Source: JBDSLU01 sp039916225
Lineage (GTDB): Bacteria > Acidobacteriota > Vicinamibacteria > Vicinamibacterales > Vicinamibacteraceae
DNA: 11,233 nucleotides
Assembly (NCBI GenBank): GCA_039916225.1
Contig: JBDSLU010000070.1
Coordinates: 1-11,233 of the forward strand
Direction: 5' to 3'
Part shown: positions 1 to 7,060 of the stretch, in pieces
Position numbering within the stretch: position 1 is the stretch's first letter
Layout of the letters: every line of letters starts with the position of its first letter
Translations under genes and position numbers: made by a program
Notes under the pieces: model-generated
Databases searched by the model: none
Seen by the model: only the letters and a program-made list of their open reading frames with translations
Told to the model about the DNA's origin: nothing

Positions 1-1
1 C

Positions 2-172
2 GTCCTGCTCTCGTTCTGGAACAGCCGCGACGACATCGTGGCCTTCGCCGGCGTCGACATCGATCGCGCGGTCTTCTACCCCGAAGACGACCGCTTCCTC
101 GTCGCCCGCGAGCTGACGGTCCGCCACTATGAACTCGCGGCCGAGCATGCGCCTGGCCCGTGGCGCGATTGA
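2..172 (+). CDS. Partial: C-terminal end of an antibiotic-biosynthesis-monooxygenase-like (ABM, dimeric alpha+beta) protein
   Basis: The frame is open from the window edge to a TGA at 170-172 and gives 56 residues; the 5' part lies outside the window. The pattern SFWNSRDDIVAFAG, then a Tyr-Pro-Glu-Asp turn (YPEDDRFL), then VRHYELA is typical of the last helix and last strand of small ABM-fold proteins, which act as cofactor-free monooxygenases or are of unknown function. Such proteins are usually about 100 residues, so roughly half is present. The gene converges on the methyltransferase that ends at 225, with about 50 bases between them. The substrate cannot be guessed. The family call rests on recall of the motif and not on an alignment. 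Confidence 0.6.
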   Translation, partial: VLLSFWNSRDDIVAFAGVDIDRAVFYPEDDRFLVARELTVRHYELAAEHAPGPWRD

Positions 173-224
173 AAGGCGCGGGAAGGAATCGACACTCGGG
201 GTTCTCGGGTTCCGGCGGTGCCGA

Positions 225-887
225 TCACCGGTCCGCCTGCGCGCTGGCGTAGATGTGGAATCGGCGGGTCTGCTGGTGCAGGCGGAGTGTCGTCACCGAC
301 TGGATGATTGGCGCCAGCTCCGGGAACAGCAGGATGAGCCAGATCGGCCGCGGGTGCTGCTCCAGCGAGCGGGCGACGCTCTCCATCACCTGGGCCATCA
401 CGTCGGCCGGAAACGGGTTGAAGAAGAACAGGACCAGCGGCTCCGCGGGGAACGCGTAGTCCTGGGCCCGCGCGTGAACGGCTTCGATCGACGGGCAGCG
501 CCGCGCGCGATGTCGATATCGCTGGATGTTGCGTTCAGCGGCGGCGTGCAGCTCGCCAACGGACTCCACGCCGACGATCCGTCGGAACGGGTATTCGGCC
601 GCCAGGAACATGACGCGGCCCTTGCCGGATCCGACGTCGATGAGCGTGTAGTCGCGCGGATCGCGCACCGGCAACGCCTGCAGCGCCGCGCGCGCCGACG
701 CCGGCCGCGCCGGAATGTACATCGACCAGTCGTCCGACGGTCGGCGCTGAGATCGCCGCTCCTCCGCGGTGGGTGCGGTGACGATGTGGCGCCGGTAGTC
801 GAACCAGGCGCCTTCGACGCTCGCCGCCCAGTCGGCGGCCCGCCGGCCGGCGCGCGGCCGCGGCGTCGCTCGAGAGGCCTCGCTCAC
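225..887 (-). CDS. Class I SAM-dependent methyltransferase, substrate unknown
   Basis: This is a 220-residue soluble protein with no signal peptide. The SAM-binding glycine motif IDVGSGKGR is at residues 83-91, an acidic residue at the end of the second strand (VGVES, Glu108) should bind the ribose hydroxyls, and a motif-IV-like strand LVLFFFNPF spans 151-159. These show a Rossmann-fold class I methyltransferase. The first 55 residues are Arg/Ala-rich and poorly structured. The start is GTG; a GGAAGG stretch sits only one base upstream of it, which is close for a ribosome binding site, so a downstream start such as Met57 cannot be excluded. It lies 67 bases downstream of the small ORF ending at 955 on the same strand and may be read with it. 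Nothing links it to the sugar operon except position. Confidence 0.85.
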   Translation of the reverse strand: MSEASRATPRPRAGRRAADWAASVEGAWFDYRRHIVTAPTAEERRSQRRPSDDWSMYIPARPASARAALQALPVRDPRDYTLIDVGSGKGRVMFLAAEYPFRRIVGVESVGELHAAAERNIQRYRHRARRCPSIEAVHARAQDYAFPAEPLVLFFFNPFPADVMAQVMESVARSLEQHPRPIWLILLFPELAPIIQSVTTLRLHQQTRRFHIYASAQADR

Positions 888-954
888 GCCTTCCAGTATT
901 GCGCGATGAAGCCCCTATGATGACGAGGCGCGATTAGCCGCAGCGGGAGCCGAC

Positions 955-1215
955 CTATGGCCGGTCGCCATGGCCACGGGAGCTGTCCGAGGACGTGACC
1001 CCTTGCGACTTCCTGACACGCGCCCGACCGATCATCGCGTCGATGGCGTCCCCCGATTCGCCCATGTCGGCGAGGACGCGTCGCGCATCCTGCTCGGTGA
1101 GGCGCATCACCGCCGACCGACGGATCGCCTGCGATCCCTGGGCGCGCTCGAGCAGCGTGAAGACGTCGCCGCCCGGAGACGTCTCGCAGTACAGAATGCG
1201 TGTCCAGATCGTCAT
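955..1215 (-). CDS. Small hypothetical protein (86 residues)
   Basis: I do not recognise this protein. It starts MTIWTRILYCETSPGG and is followed by an amphipathic, probably helical segment (about residues 24-67, including LTEQDARRVLADMG and AIDAMIGRARVRK) and a short polar tail. It has no signal peptide or membrane segment. It begins 31 bases after the GH95 stop on the same strand and is followed by the methyltransferase. I chose the ATG at 1213-1215, which has a weak GAG five bases upstream; a GTG two codons earlier (1221) is also possible. Codon choice and the helix pattern look like a real gene, but without a homologue this is uncertain. Confidence 0.5.
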   Translation of the reverse strand: MTIWTRILYCETSPGGDVFTLLERAQGSQAIRRSAVMRLTEQDARRVLADMGESGDAIDAMIGRARVRKSQGVTSSDSSRGHGDRP

Positions 1216-1246
1216 CGCCACTCGCTACGGCAAGGTCACGTCCTGC

Positions 1247-3724
1247 TCACCGCTCAGCCGCGAGCGGCTGCGAGCGTCCCGCCTCGACAGCGGAGCTGGG
1301 CCGTAATTCGTCCCCAGCGAAGGAGAACACCGCGCCTGCGGCGGTGCCCTTCAGCACGCGGAGTGTTTCGCCGCGTCGAAGCCTCAGTGGACCACCTCGC
1401 AACGACTTGACTGAGACGCGATCGACCGCGCCGGCCCTCCACGACAGGTCGATCTCGAAACCGCCCCGCGTGCGCAGGCCGGTGACGCCACCGGACGGCC
1501 ACGCCGAGGGCAGTGCCGGCAGCAGACGGACCTCGTCCTCGTCGCTCTGAACCAGCATCTCGGCGAGGCCCGCGGCGCCTCCGAAGTTGCCGTCTATCTG
1601 GAACGGTGGGTGCGCGTCGAACAGATTCGGGTAGGTGCGCTCCGGGCTGAGCAGGAACTTCAGGATCTCGTAGGCGTGGTTCCCATCGCCAAGCCGAGCC
1701 CACAGGTTGATGCGCCAGGCCGTCGCCCATCCGGTCGCCTGATCACCCCGGATCTCGAGCGAGCGCTTGACCGCAGCGGCCAGGGCGGGCGTGCGACGGA
1801 CGTCGATGTCACGCCCTGGGTACAGCCCGTAGAGATGGGAGACATGGCGGTGCCGCATCTCCGGGGCCTGCATGTCCCAGTCCTCGAGCCACTCCTGGAG
1901 CTGGCCGGCGGCGCCGATCCGCATGGGTGCCAGCCTGGCCCGCGTTGCCTTCCAGCGATCCTGCAGCGCGCGATCGACGCCAAGGGTGCGCGCGGCCTTG
2001 CCGACGCAGGCGAAGAGGTCGCGCAGGATTTGCTGGTCCATCGTCGGTCCCATCGCCAGCGAGGTGCCGAACGGATGCGGGTTTTCCGGGGACACGGATG
2101 GCGACGTCACCAGCCACTGCCCCGTCGGATCCTCGACGAGCGTGTCGAGGAAGAACTGCGCGGCCCCCTTGAGCAGCGGATAGATCGTCTCGAGGTAGGC
2201 GCGGTCGCCGTTGTGCTCGTAGCGTTCGAAGAGCACGACCGAGAGCCACGCGCCACCCGTCGGCCACAGGCCCCACTGCGGCCCGTCGATGGGTGCCGTC
2301 GCCCGCCAGAGATCGGTGTTGTGATGGGCGACCCAGCCGCCGGCGCCGTACATCTCGCGCGCCGTTCGCGCCCCCGTGACAGCCAGATCCTGCACCAGCG
2401 CCGTGACCGGATCCATCGTCTCCTCCAGGTTGGTGGAGAGCGCCGGCCAGTAGTTCATCTGGGTGTTGATGTTGATCGTGTACTTGCTGCCCCAGGGAGG
2501 CGAGAGACTTTCATTCCAGATCCCCTGCAGGTTGGCCGGCTGCGAGCCGGGGCGCGAGCTCGCGATGAGCAGATACCGTGCGTACTGGAAGTAGAGGGCG
2601 GCGAGCGCTGGGTCGCCGCCCGTGGCGAACGCCTCGACGCGCTGGTCTACCGGCATTCCGGCCCGCGATGTCGGGCCGAGGTCGATCGTGACGCGGTCGA
2701 ACAGCCGCCGGTAGTCGCGGAGATGGGTGTCACGCAGGGTATCGACGGCTTTACCGGAGGCCAGGTCGAGCGCACCAGAAACCAACGCGGCGGGGTCGCC
2801 GCCAACGTCATCGAAGCGCCGGTAGCTCGTGGCCGCGGCGATGAGCAGGGTGACGGAATCGGCCCCGCGCACGACGACGGCATCGCCAGCGGTCGTGCGT
2901 GTCCCGCCGTGCGGTCGCACGCGAACGCGGGATTCGAAGCGCAGCGCACCGGTCATCGGCTGTCCATCGGCGGTCGTGCCGCGACCGTCGCCGTTGACGC
3001 CACGCATGACGAGATCGCCGTCGGGCATGGCCTCGACCGTCGCACGCTGCGCCGTCGACAGGCGTGCCTCGAACGAGATCCGGCCAGGCCGGCTCGCCGT
3101 CAGGTGCACGACGATGACGCCGTCCGGTGCGCTGGCGAAGACCTCGCGGTGAAAGGTGGCGTCCCCCGCCGTGTACGACACGTGCGCCGTCGCCGTCGCC
3201 AGGTCCAGCTCGCGGCGATAGCGCTCGACGGCCGCAACGTCCTCGAACGTCAGCCGCAGGTCGCCGAGCGTCTGGTACGGCATCTGCGCCAGTGGCTTCG
3301 CCATCACGCTCGTGCCGGCCAGCGCGGCGGCGTCGGTGTAGCGCCGCTCGACCAGCAGGCGACGCACGTCCGGGATGGCGGCCTTGGCGTCGGGATTGAC
3401 CGGGTCGTAGGGACGGCCCGCCCACAGCGTCGCTTCGTTGAGCTGCAGGCGCTCGTGGACGACCCCGCCGAAGACCATCGCCCCGAGGCGCCCGTTGCCG
3501 ACAGGCAGGGCGCGGACCCACTCGGCCCCGGCCGCGCGTCCGGCCAGTGGCGGCATGGGCGGGCGATCCGACGCGGGCTCGCGATACCACAGGCTGAGCG
3601 CGCTGCCGGGCGGCGGCGCGTCCCCGATGAAGCGTGGCGCCGACGGCGTCTGTGCGCTCGGCCCGGCGCCGAGAAGGGCAAGACCGGTGACCACGAACGC
3701 GACGGTGACCACGCGCCGTGTCAT
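1247..3724 (-). CDS. Secreted GH95 glycoside hydrolase: alpha-L-fucosidase family, possibly alpha-L-galactosidase
   Basis: The 825-residue protein has a signal peptide (cleavage likely after Ala24, PSA-QT), then the GH95 layout: N-terminal beta-sandwich (about 42-300), linker helices, an alpha/alpha-6 barrel (about 370-720) and a C-terminal beta domain. GH95 enzymes remove terminal alpha-linked L-fucose or L-galactose by inversion. The catalytic centre is intact: N418 and N420 in TININTQMNYW, probable general acid Glu547 in SPSVSPEN, and Asp711 in FQIDGNFGG, matching the Asn/Asn/Glu/Asp set known from the Bifidobacterium bifidum enzyme. HRHVSHLYGLYPG (625-637) is another family mark. Residue 416 is Thr, where fucosidases carry His (see findings). 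The ATG overlaps the stop of the upstream gene as ATGA, with GAGGG nine bases ahead. It is the last enzyme of the operon. Family call sure; sugar specificity open. Confidence 0.95.
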   Translation of the reverse strand: MTRRVVTVAFVVTGLALLGAGPSAQTPSAPRFIGDAPPPGSALSLWYREPASDRPPMPPLAGRAAGAEWVRALPVGNGRLGAMVFGGVVHERLQLNEATLWAGRPYDPVNPDAKAAIPDVRRLLVERRYTDAAALAGTSVMAKPLAQMPYQTLGDLRLTFEDVAAVERYRRELDLATATAHVSYTAGDATFHREVFASAPDGVIVVHLTASRPGRISFEARLSTAQRATVEAMPDGDLVMRGVNGDGRGTTADGQPMTGALRFESRVRVRPHGGTRTTAGDAVVVRGADSVTLLIAAATSYRRFDDVGGDPAALVSGALDLASGKAVDTLRDTHLRDYRRLFDRVTIDLGPTSRAGMPVDQRVEAFATGGDPALAALYFQYARYLLIASSRPGSQPANLQGIWNESLSPPWGSKYTININTQMNYWPALSTNLEETMDPVTALVQDLAVTGARTAREMYGAGGWVAHHNTDLWRATAPIDGPQWGLWPTGGAWLSVVLFERYEHNGDRAYLETIYPLLKGAAQFFLDTLVEDPTGQWLVTSPSVSPENPHPFGTSLAMGPTMDQQILRDLFACVGKAARTLGVDRALQDRWKATRARLAPMRIGAAGQLQEWLEDWDMQAPEMRHRHVSHLYGLYPGRDIDVRRTPALAAAVKRSLEIRGDQATGWATAWRINLWARLGDGNHAYEILKFLLSPERTYPNLFDAHPPFQIDGNFGGAAGLAEMLVQSDEDEVRLLPALPSAWPSGGVTGLRTRGGFEIDLSWRAGAVDRVSVKSLRGGPLRLRRGETLRVLKGTAAGAVFSFAGDELRPSSAVEAGRSQPLAAER

Positions 3725-4422
3725 CGCCCCGTGCCCTCGCCTGTGACGCGAGCGGTGAAGCCCGTGACCGGTCGGCCCCCTTCGTCGATGAATCGAGCGC
3801 AGAAGTCGGTCGCGCCGCCGCCGTTGACGATGGCGACGCGGATGACGTTCGCGCCCTTCTTCAAGGTCACCCGCTTCGAGACGCCATCATCGATCACGGC
3901 TTGGCGATCGTTGTAGAGGCCGATGACCTCCTGGCCGTTCAGCCACCACACCGATGCCGCGTTCGAGCCGATGGCCAGCCGGACACCCGGCAGGTCGCGC
4001 GGCGCGTCCACCGTCGTCGTGACCCAGAAGAGTACGTTCGACGTTGGCTTGCCCAGGGCATAGGCGAAGTGGAAGAGGTTCAGGTTGTAGCCGCGCGTGT
4101 CGAGCGCGTGCCACACGAGCTGCTGGTCGCCAACCGCCACCCGCTCACCCGCTGTCGGGTTCGTGTTCAGCTGGTCGGCAAAGCGCGCGTCCTTCACCAG
4201 CTTCTGGACCGCGGCCTCTCCGAGCTGCGGCGGCACCGCGATCGGCTCCAGGACGAGCCATCGCCTGATGAAGCCGGCTGCGTCGGGCGCCTTCGCGGGC
4301 GAGTCGGGGCGGGACAGCGAGGCGGCCGGCGGACGCGGCCCGGGCGGTTGGATCGCTCGAGTACCGGCGGCGAACGACACGACGGCCGCCGCTACCAACA
4401 AGGGGGAACGCATGTGCATCAT
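3721..4422 (-). CDS. Secreted non-catalytic beta-sandwich protein, probable carbohydrate-binding or accessory
   Basis: From the chosen ATG at 4420-4422 this is 233 residues with a signal peptide (MRSPLLVAAAVVSFAAG, cleavage near Ala-Ile after TRA). A Pro-rich linker follows, then a short FIRRWLVLEPI segment, then a beta-rich domain with the signature SVWWLNGQEVIGL, VTLKKGANVIRVAIVNGGG and FCARFID. That pattern is the one seen in PA14-like or galactose-binding jelly-roll modules that ride on hydrolases or esterases; no catalytic residues are recognisable. The open frame extends upstream into the GH43 gene, but those residues are Arg-rich and unlikely to be translated. ATG codons at 4419 and 4413 are alternatives and none has a good ribosome binding site. 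It starts 20 bases after the GH43 stop and overlaps the GH95 start by four bases, so it is in the operon. Confidence 0.75.
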   Translation of the reverse strand: MMHMRSPLLVAAAVVSFAAGTRAIQPPGPRPPAASLSRPDSPAKAPDAAGFIRRWLVLEPIAVPPQLGEAAVQKLVKDARFADQLNTNPTAGERVAVGDQQLVWHALDTRGYNLNLFHFAYALGKPTSNVLFWVTTTVDAPRDLPGVRLAIGSNAASVWWLNGQEVIGLYNDRQAVIDDGVSKRVTLKKGANVIRVAIVNGGGATDFCARFIDEGGRPVTGFTARVTGEGTGR

Positions 4423-4442
4423 CGTCGTGCGCGCATGGCGAA

Positions 4443-5957
4443 TCACGGAGCCTTGAGGATCCATCGCTCGCGGTCGCCGTCGCCGCGGAACTTCGCCAGC
4501 GTCGGCGAGCTGCTGCCGACCGCCGACAGCGCCCACCCGCCGTCGGTCGCGCCCGGCACCGCCTTCGGCATGAGCCGATAGCTCCCGTCGCCAAGCTGAT
4601 CGATGCGCCACAGCTGCTCGGGGCCGCCGGTGAAGGCCGGGGCCACCGTCAGCTCAGCGTCCGCCGTGGCTGTGAGCACGCGATCCGTGCCGGCGATCGC
4701 GATGCGGAAGTAGGGCGAGCCGGCATGGCCGCCTGCATTCGGCGCCGGCGAAATCATCCACTTCTGCTGAGCCTGCAGCATGTGCGGGCCCATGCGGACG
4801 TCCACGACACCGCTCCGCCACTCGCCGCCGACATGCGACGGTTCCTGCGACGGGATGGGCGGCGGCGGCGATGCTGTCGCTGCGCCGGGCCCACCGGCGC
4901 CTCGAGGCCGCGGTCCGCCGACGGGCACGCCCGGAACCGCCATCTCGAGGACGGTGCCGGTTCGCGCCGACTCGATCTGGTAGGTGCCCGCCGGGAGGTT
5001 CTCGCCGGCCACCGGCCAGCCGTCGCGCCAGAGCAGCGGGCGGATGTCGAGCACGCTGATGCCGCCGCGATCGAGATCCGCCTCGTAGTGGAGCGAGAAC
5101 TTCTCGACACCGTCGCCGAGCGCCAACAGGCCGAAGTGCCCAGGGCCGACGTTGCGGCCGGTCGCTGCCGCGAAGAGCTTGCCGCCGCCCTGCAACATGT
5201 CGATGCCCATGTTGTCGAGGAATGGGCCGGTCACCTTCCGCGCGCGGCCCATGCGGATGTTGTAGCTGGAGGCCGCTCCGGCGCAGCACGATCCATGCGT
5301 GACCAGCAGATAGTACCAGCCGTCGCGGGCGATCATGATCGACGCCTCGGAGTTGACGGCGATGTCGACCGGCTTCTGCTGCGGATGAAGGCGCGTGCCG
5401 GTCCGTGGATCGAGCTGGACGAGACGGATATAGCCAAAGTACGACCCGTAGGTGAGCCAGAGCGTGCCGTTCGCCGGGTCGCGGAACACGCCGGGATCGA
5501 TCGCGTTGCAGTCCTCCACCCCATCGGACCAGACGACCGGCCCGGCGTCCTCCCACTGGTAGTCCGGCGAGGCGGGATCGAGCGTCCTGCCGACCAGCAG
5601 GCCGATCGCCGATTTGGGCTGCGCGCCGGGCGCCGAATAATAGAGGAAGTAGCGGTCGCCGCTGCGGATGATGTCCGGAGCCCAGGTGTTGTTGCCACCC
5701 TTGGCCAGGACGTCAGGACCCGGTTTGCCGCCGGGCACCGCCTGCATCACCGGCCCGGCGCGGCGCCACGTCCAGCCATCGTCGGAGACGAACGCCGGCA
5801 GTCCGTTGCCGGTACCATAGACGTAGAACTTGCCGTCGGCCTGGACGACGGTCGACGGGTCGTGCATGCGCACCTCGCCGTCGAGAGCCAGCACCGGCGG
5901 CACGGCCAGCAGGAGCGCGGCGGCGACCGTGATGCGGTTCAGGAGGCGACCGCTCAC
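4443..5957 (-). CDS. Secreted GH43 arabinanase / alpha-L-arabinofuranosidase with C-terminal ricin-type beta-trefoil
   Basis: This 504-residue protein has a signal peptide ending near PPVLA-LD (about residue 24). A five-bladed GH43 propeller covers about 28-315: base Asp33 in MHDPST, WAPDI at 92-96, pKa-tuning Asp154 in AIDPGVF, acid Glu204 in NSEASIM, and the GPGH motif with His274. The blade wording (THGSCCAG, IRPLLWRDGWP) is that of endo-1,5-alpha-L-arabinanases, so arabinan is the best guess, though exo-acting relatives exist. After it comes a Pro/Gly-rich insert (343-373) within a lectin-like beta-trefoil (about 315-504) with QxW-type marks QQKW (397-400), EQLW (447-450) and ERW (497-499). 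I chose GTG at 5957, not the GTG at 5978, because it overlaps the esterase stop as GTGA, has GAGAAGG seven bases ahead, and leaves a normal signal peptide. Inverting hydrolase, extracytoplasmic. Confidence 0.92.
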   Translation of the reverse strand: MSGRLLNRITVAAALLLAVPPVLALDGEVRMHDPSTVVQADGKFYVYGTGNGLPAFVSDDGWTWRRAGPVMQAVPGGKPGPDVLAKGGNNTWAPDIIRSGDRYFLYYSAPGAQPKSAIGLLVGRTLDPASPDYQWEDAGPVVWSDGVEDCNAIDPGVFRDPANGTLWLTYGSYFGYIRLVQLDPRTGTRLHPQQKPVDIAVNSEASIMIARDGWYYLLVTHGSCCAGAASSYNIRMGRARKVTGPFLDNMGIDMLQGGGKLFAAATGRNVGPGHFGLLALGDGVEKFSLHYEADLDRGGISVLDIRPLLWRDGWPVAGENLPAGTYQIESARTGTVLEMAVPGVPVGGPRPRGAGGPGAATASPPPPIPSQEPSHVGGEWRSGVVDVRMGPHMLQAQQKWMISPAPNAGGHAGSPYFRIAIAGTDRVLTATADAELTVAPAFTGGPEQLWRIDQLGDGSYRLMPKAVPGATDGGWALSAVGSSSPTLAKFRGDGDRERWILKAP

Positions 5958-7060
5958 TGGCAGGCCTTCTCGGCGCACAACGTCCGGTGGAAGAACGGGA
6001 GGACGTGGTTCTGGAAGCGGTCAGCGACCTTGCTCGTGTGGGTGCCCGAGTAGATCTCGAAGGTGTTGGCGACGCGGTAGCGATCGAGGGCGTCGTGCAA
6101 CTTCGCCGAGTCGGCCTTCAAGCCGTCCTGATCGCCGACGTCGATGCCGATGGCGCCGTAGCGGCGCAGGTTGCCGATCCACTGATCGATGAAGGCGAGC
6201 GGCGCGTTGGCGGCGAAGCGCGCGAGTACGTCCGGCTGTGGCGCACCGTCCTTCGTCGGCAGGTCGAGGTAGAACGGCGGGGCCTGCGGATTCGGCGCCC
6301 AGGCAGCGGCCGAGGCCAGCTGCGCTCGGGTCCCGAACGGCAGGGCGCTCAGATCTTCCGGCGTCTTGGCGCTGGCAAGCGTCTTCTCGAGGTCGGCATT
6401 CGGCTGTCCGGCGCCGCGCGGCGACAGGCAGCACGGACTCATGATGTACAGGCTGCCGAAGACATCCGCGTGCTTCATGCCGATCCGCGTCGCGCCGTAG
6501 CCTCCCATCGAGTGGCCGACCAGCCCACGGCTCGCGCGGTGTGGCAGCGTGCGGTAGTGGGCGTCGATGTAGGCGACCAGATCGCGGGCGACGAACTGCT
6601 CGAAGTCGCCGACCGTCGGCGAGCTCGAATACATCGAGCCGTTGTGTCGGGTCTTCGAGTCGGGCAGGACGACGATCATCTCGCGCGAGCCCTGCGCGAA
6701 CGCGCCTTCGATCGTCTGCGGGACGTGGATCTCGCGACTCCACTGCTCTGCCCCGATCGAATAGCCATGCAGCGCGTAGACCACGGGATAACGGCGACCC
6801 TTCGCTTTCGCGTAATCGGGCGGCAGGAAGACGAGCACGTCGCGCTCGACGGCGTTCCCTTCGAGGTTGCCCTCGAGCGACGCGCCGCGAACCTTGATCC
6901 GCTCGACGGCAACCGGCTTGGCGCCGGCGACCGGTGCCGGCACGTCGGTGGCCACCTGCGCGGCAGCCGCGACCGGCACCGCGAGAAGCGCTGCGGCGAC
7001 GAGGGTCATGGCCCGAACGCTGGCCCAGGGCGCCGCGGCGTGCCTCGATTCCTGTCTCAT
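5954..7060 (-). CDS. Secreted alpha/beta-hydrolase esterase (esterase D / feruloyl-esterase-like)
   Basis: The 368-residue protein has a signal peptide (hydrophobic core MTLVAAALLAVPVAAAA, cleavage before Gln35). The alpha/beta-hydrolase fold of the esterase-D family (PF00756 type) shows VVYALHGY (93-100) for the oxyanion region, nucleophile Ser184 in GHSMGG, an acid near Asp310 (DVGDQDG), and His341 in SGTHTS. This family includes feruloyl esterases and acetyl-type carbohydrate esterases; its place between two arabinose-side-chain enzymes favours feruloyl or other ester groups on arabinose residues, which is inference. The ATG at 7058-7060 overlaps the GH51 stop as ATGA and has no clear ribosome binding site of its own, so it probably depends on coupled translation. 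The longer open frame upstream reads through the GH51 gene out of frame and is not real. Confidence 0.92.
   Translation of the reverse strand: MRQESRHAAAPWASVRAMTLVAAALLAVPVAAAAQVATDVPAPVAGAKPVAVERIKVRGASLEGNLEGNAVERDVLVFLPPDYAKAKGRRYPVVYALHGYSIGAEQWSREIHVPQTIEGAFAQGSREMIVVLPDSKTRHNGSMYSSSPTVGDFEQFVARDLVAYIDAHYRTLPHRASRGLVGHSMGGYGATRIGMKHADVFGSLYIMSPCCLSPRGAGQPNADLEKTLASAKTPEDLSALPFGTRAQLASAAAWAPNPQAPPFYLDLPTKDGAPQPDVLARFAANAPLAFIDQWIGNLRRYGAIGIDVGDQDGLKADSAKLHDALDRYRVANTFEIYSGTHTSKVADRFQNHVLPFFHRTLCAEKACQ
5965..5971 (-). promoter_or_regulatory. Ribosome binding site that sets the GH43 start
   Basis: GAGAAGG on the minus strand stands seven bases ahead of the GTG at 5957-5955, inside the last codons of the esterase gene. 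It supports the GTGA-overlap start over the GTG 21 bases earlier. Confidence 0.65.

Noticed and set aside
173..224. Possible bidirectional terminator between the convergent genes
   Set aside because: Only a 5-base-pair CGGTG/CACCG stem is seen, overlapping the methyltransferase end, with no T-run on either side.
129..920. Open frame of 263 codons on the + strand at the left edge
   Set aside because: Antisense to the methyltransferase, whose SAM-binding motifs are clear.
1610..3916. Long open frame of 768 codons on the + strand
   Set aside because: It lies opposite the GH95 gene, is Arg-rich with no recognisable domain, and is the usual antisense shadow of a GC-rich gene.
4725..6053. Open frame of 442 codons on the + strand
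   Set aside because: Antisense to the GH43 gene and the end of the esterase gene; composition is that of a shadow frame.
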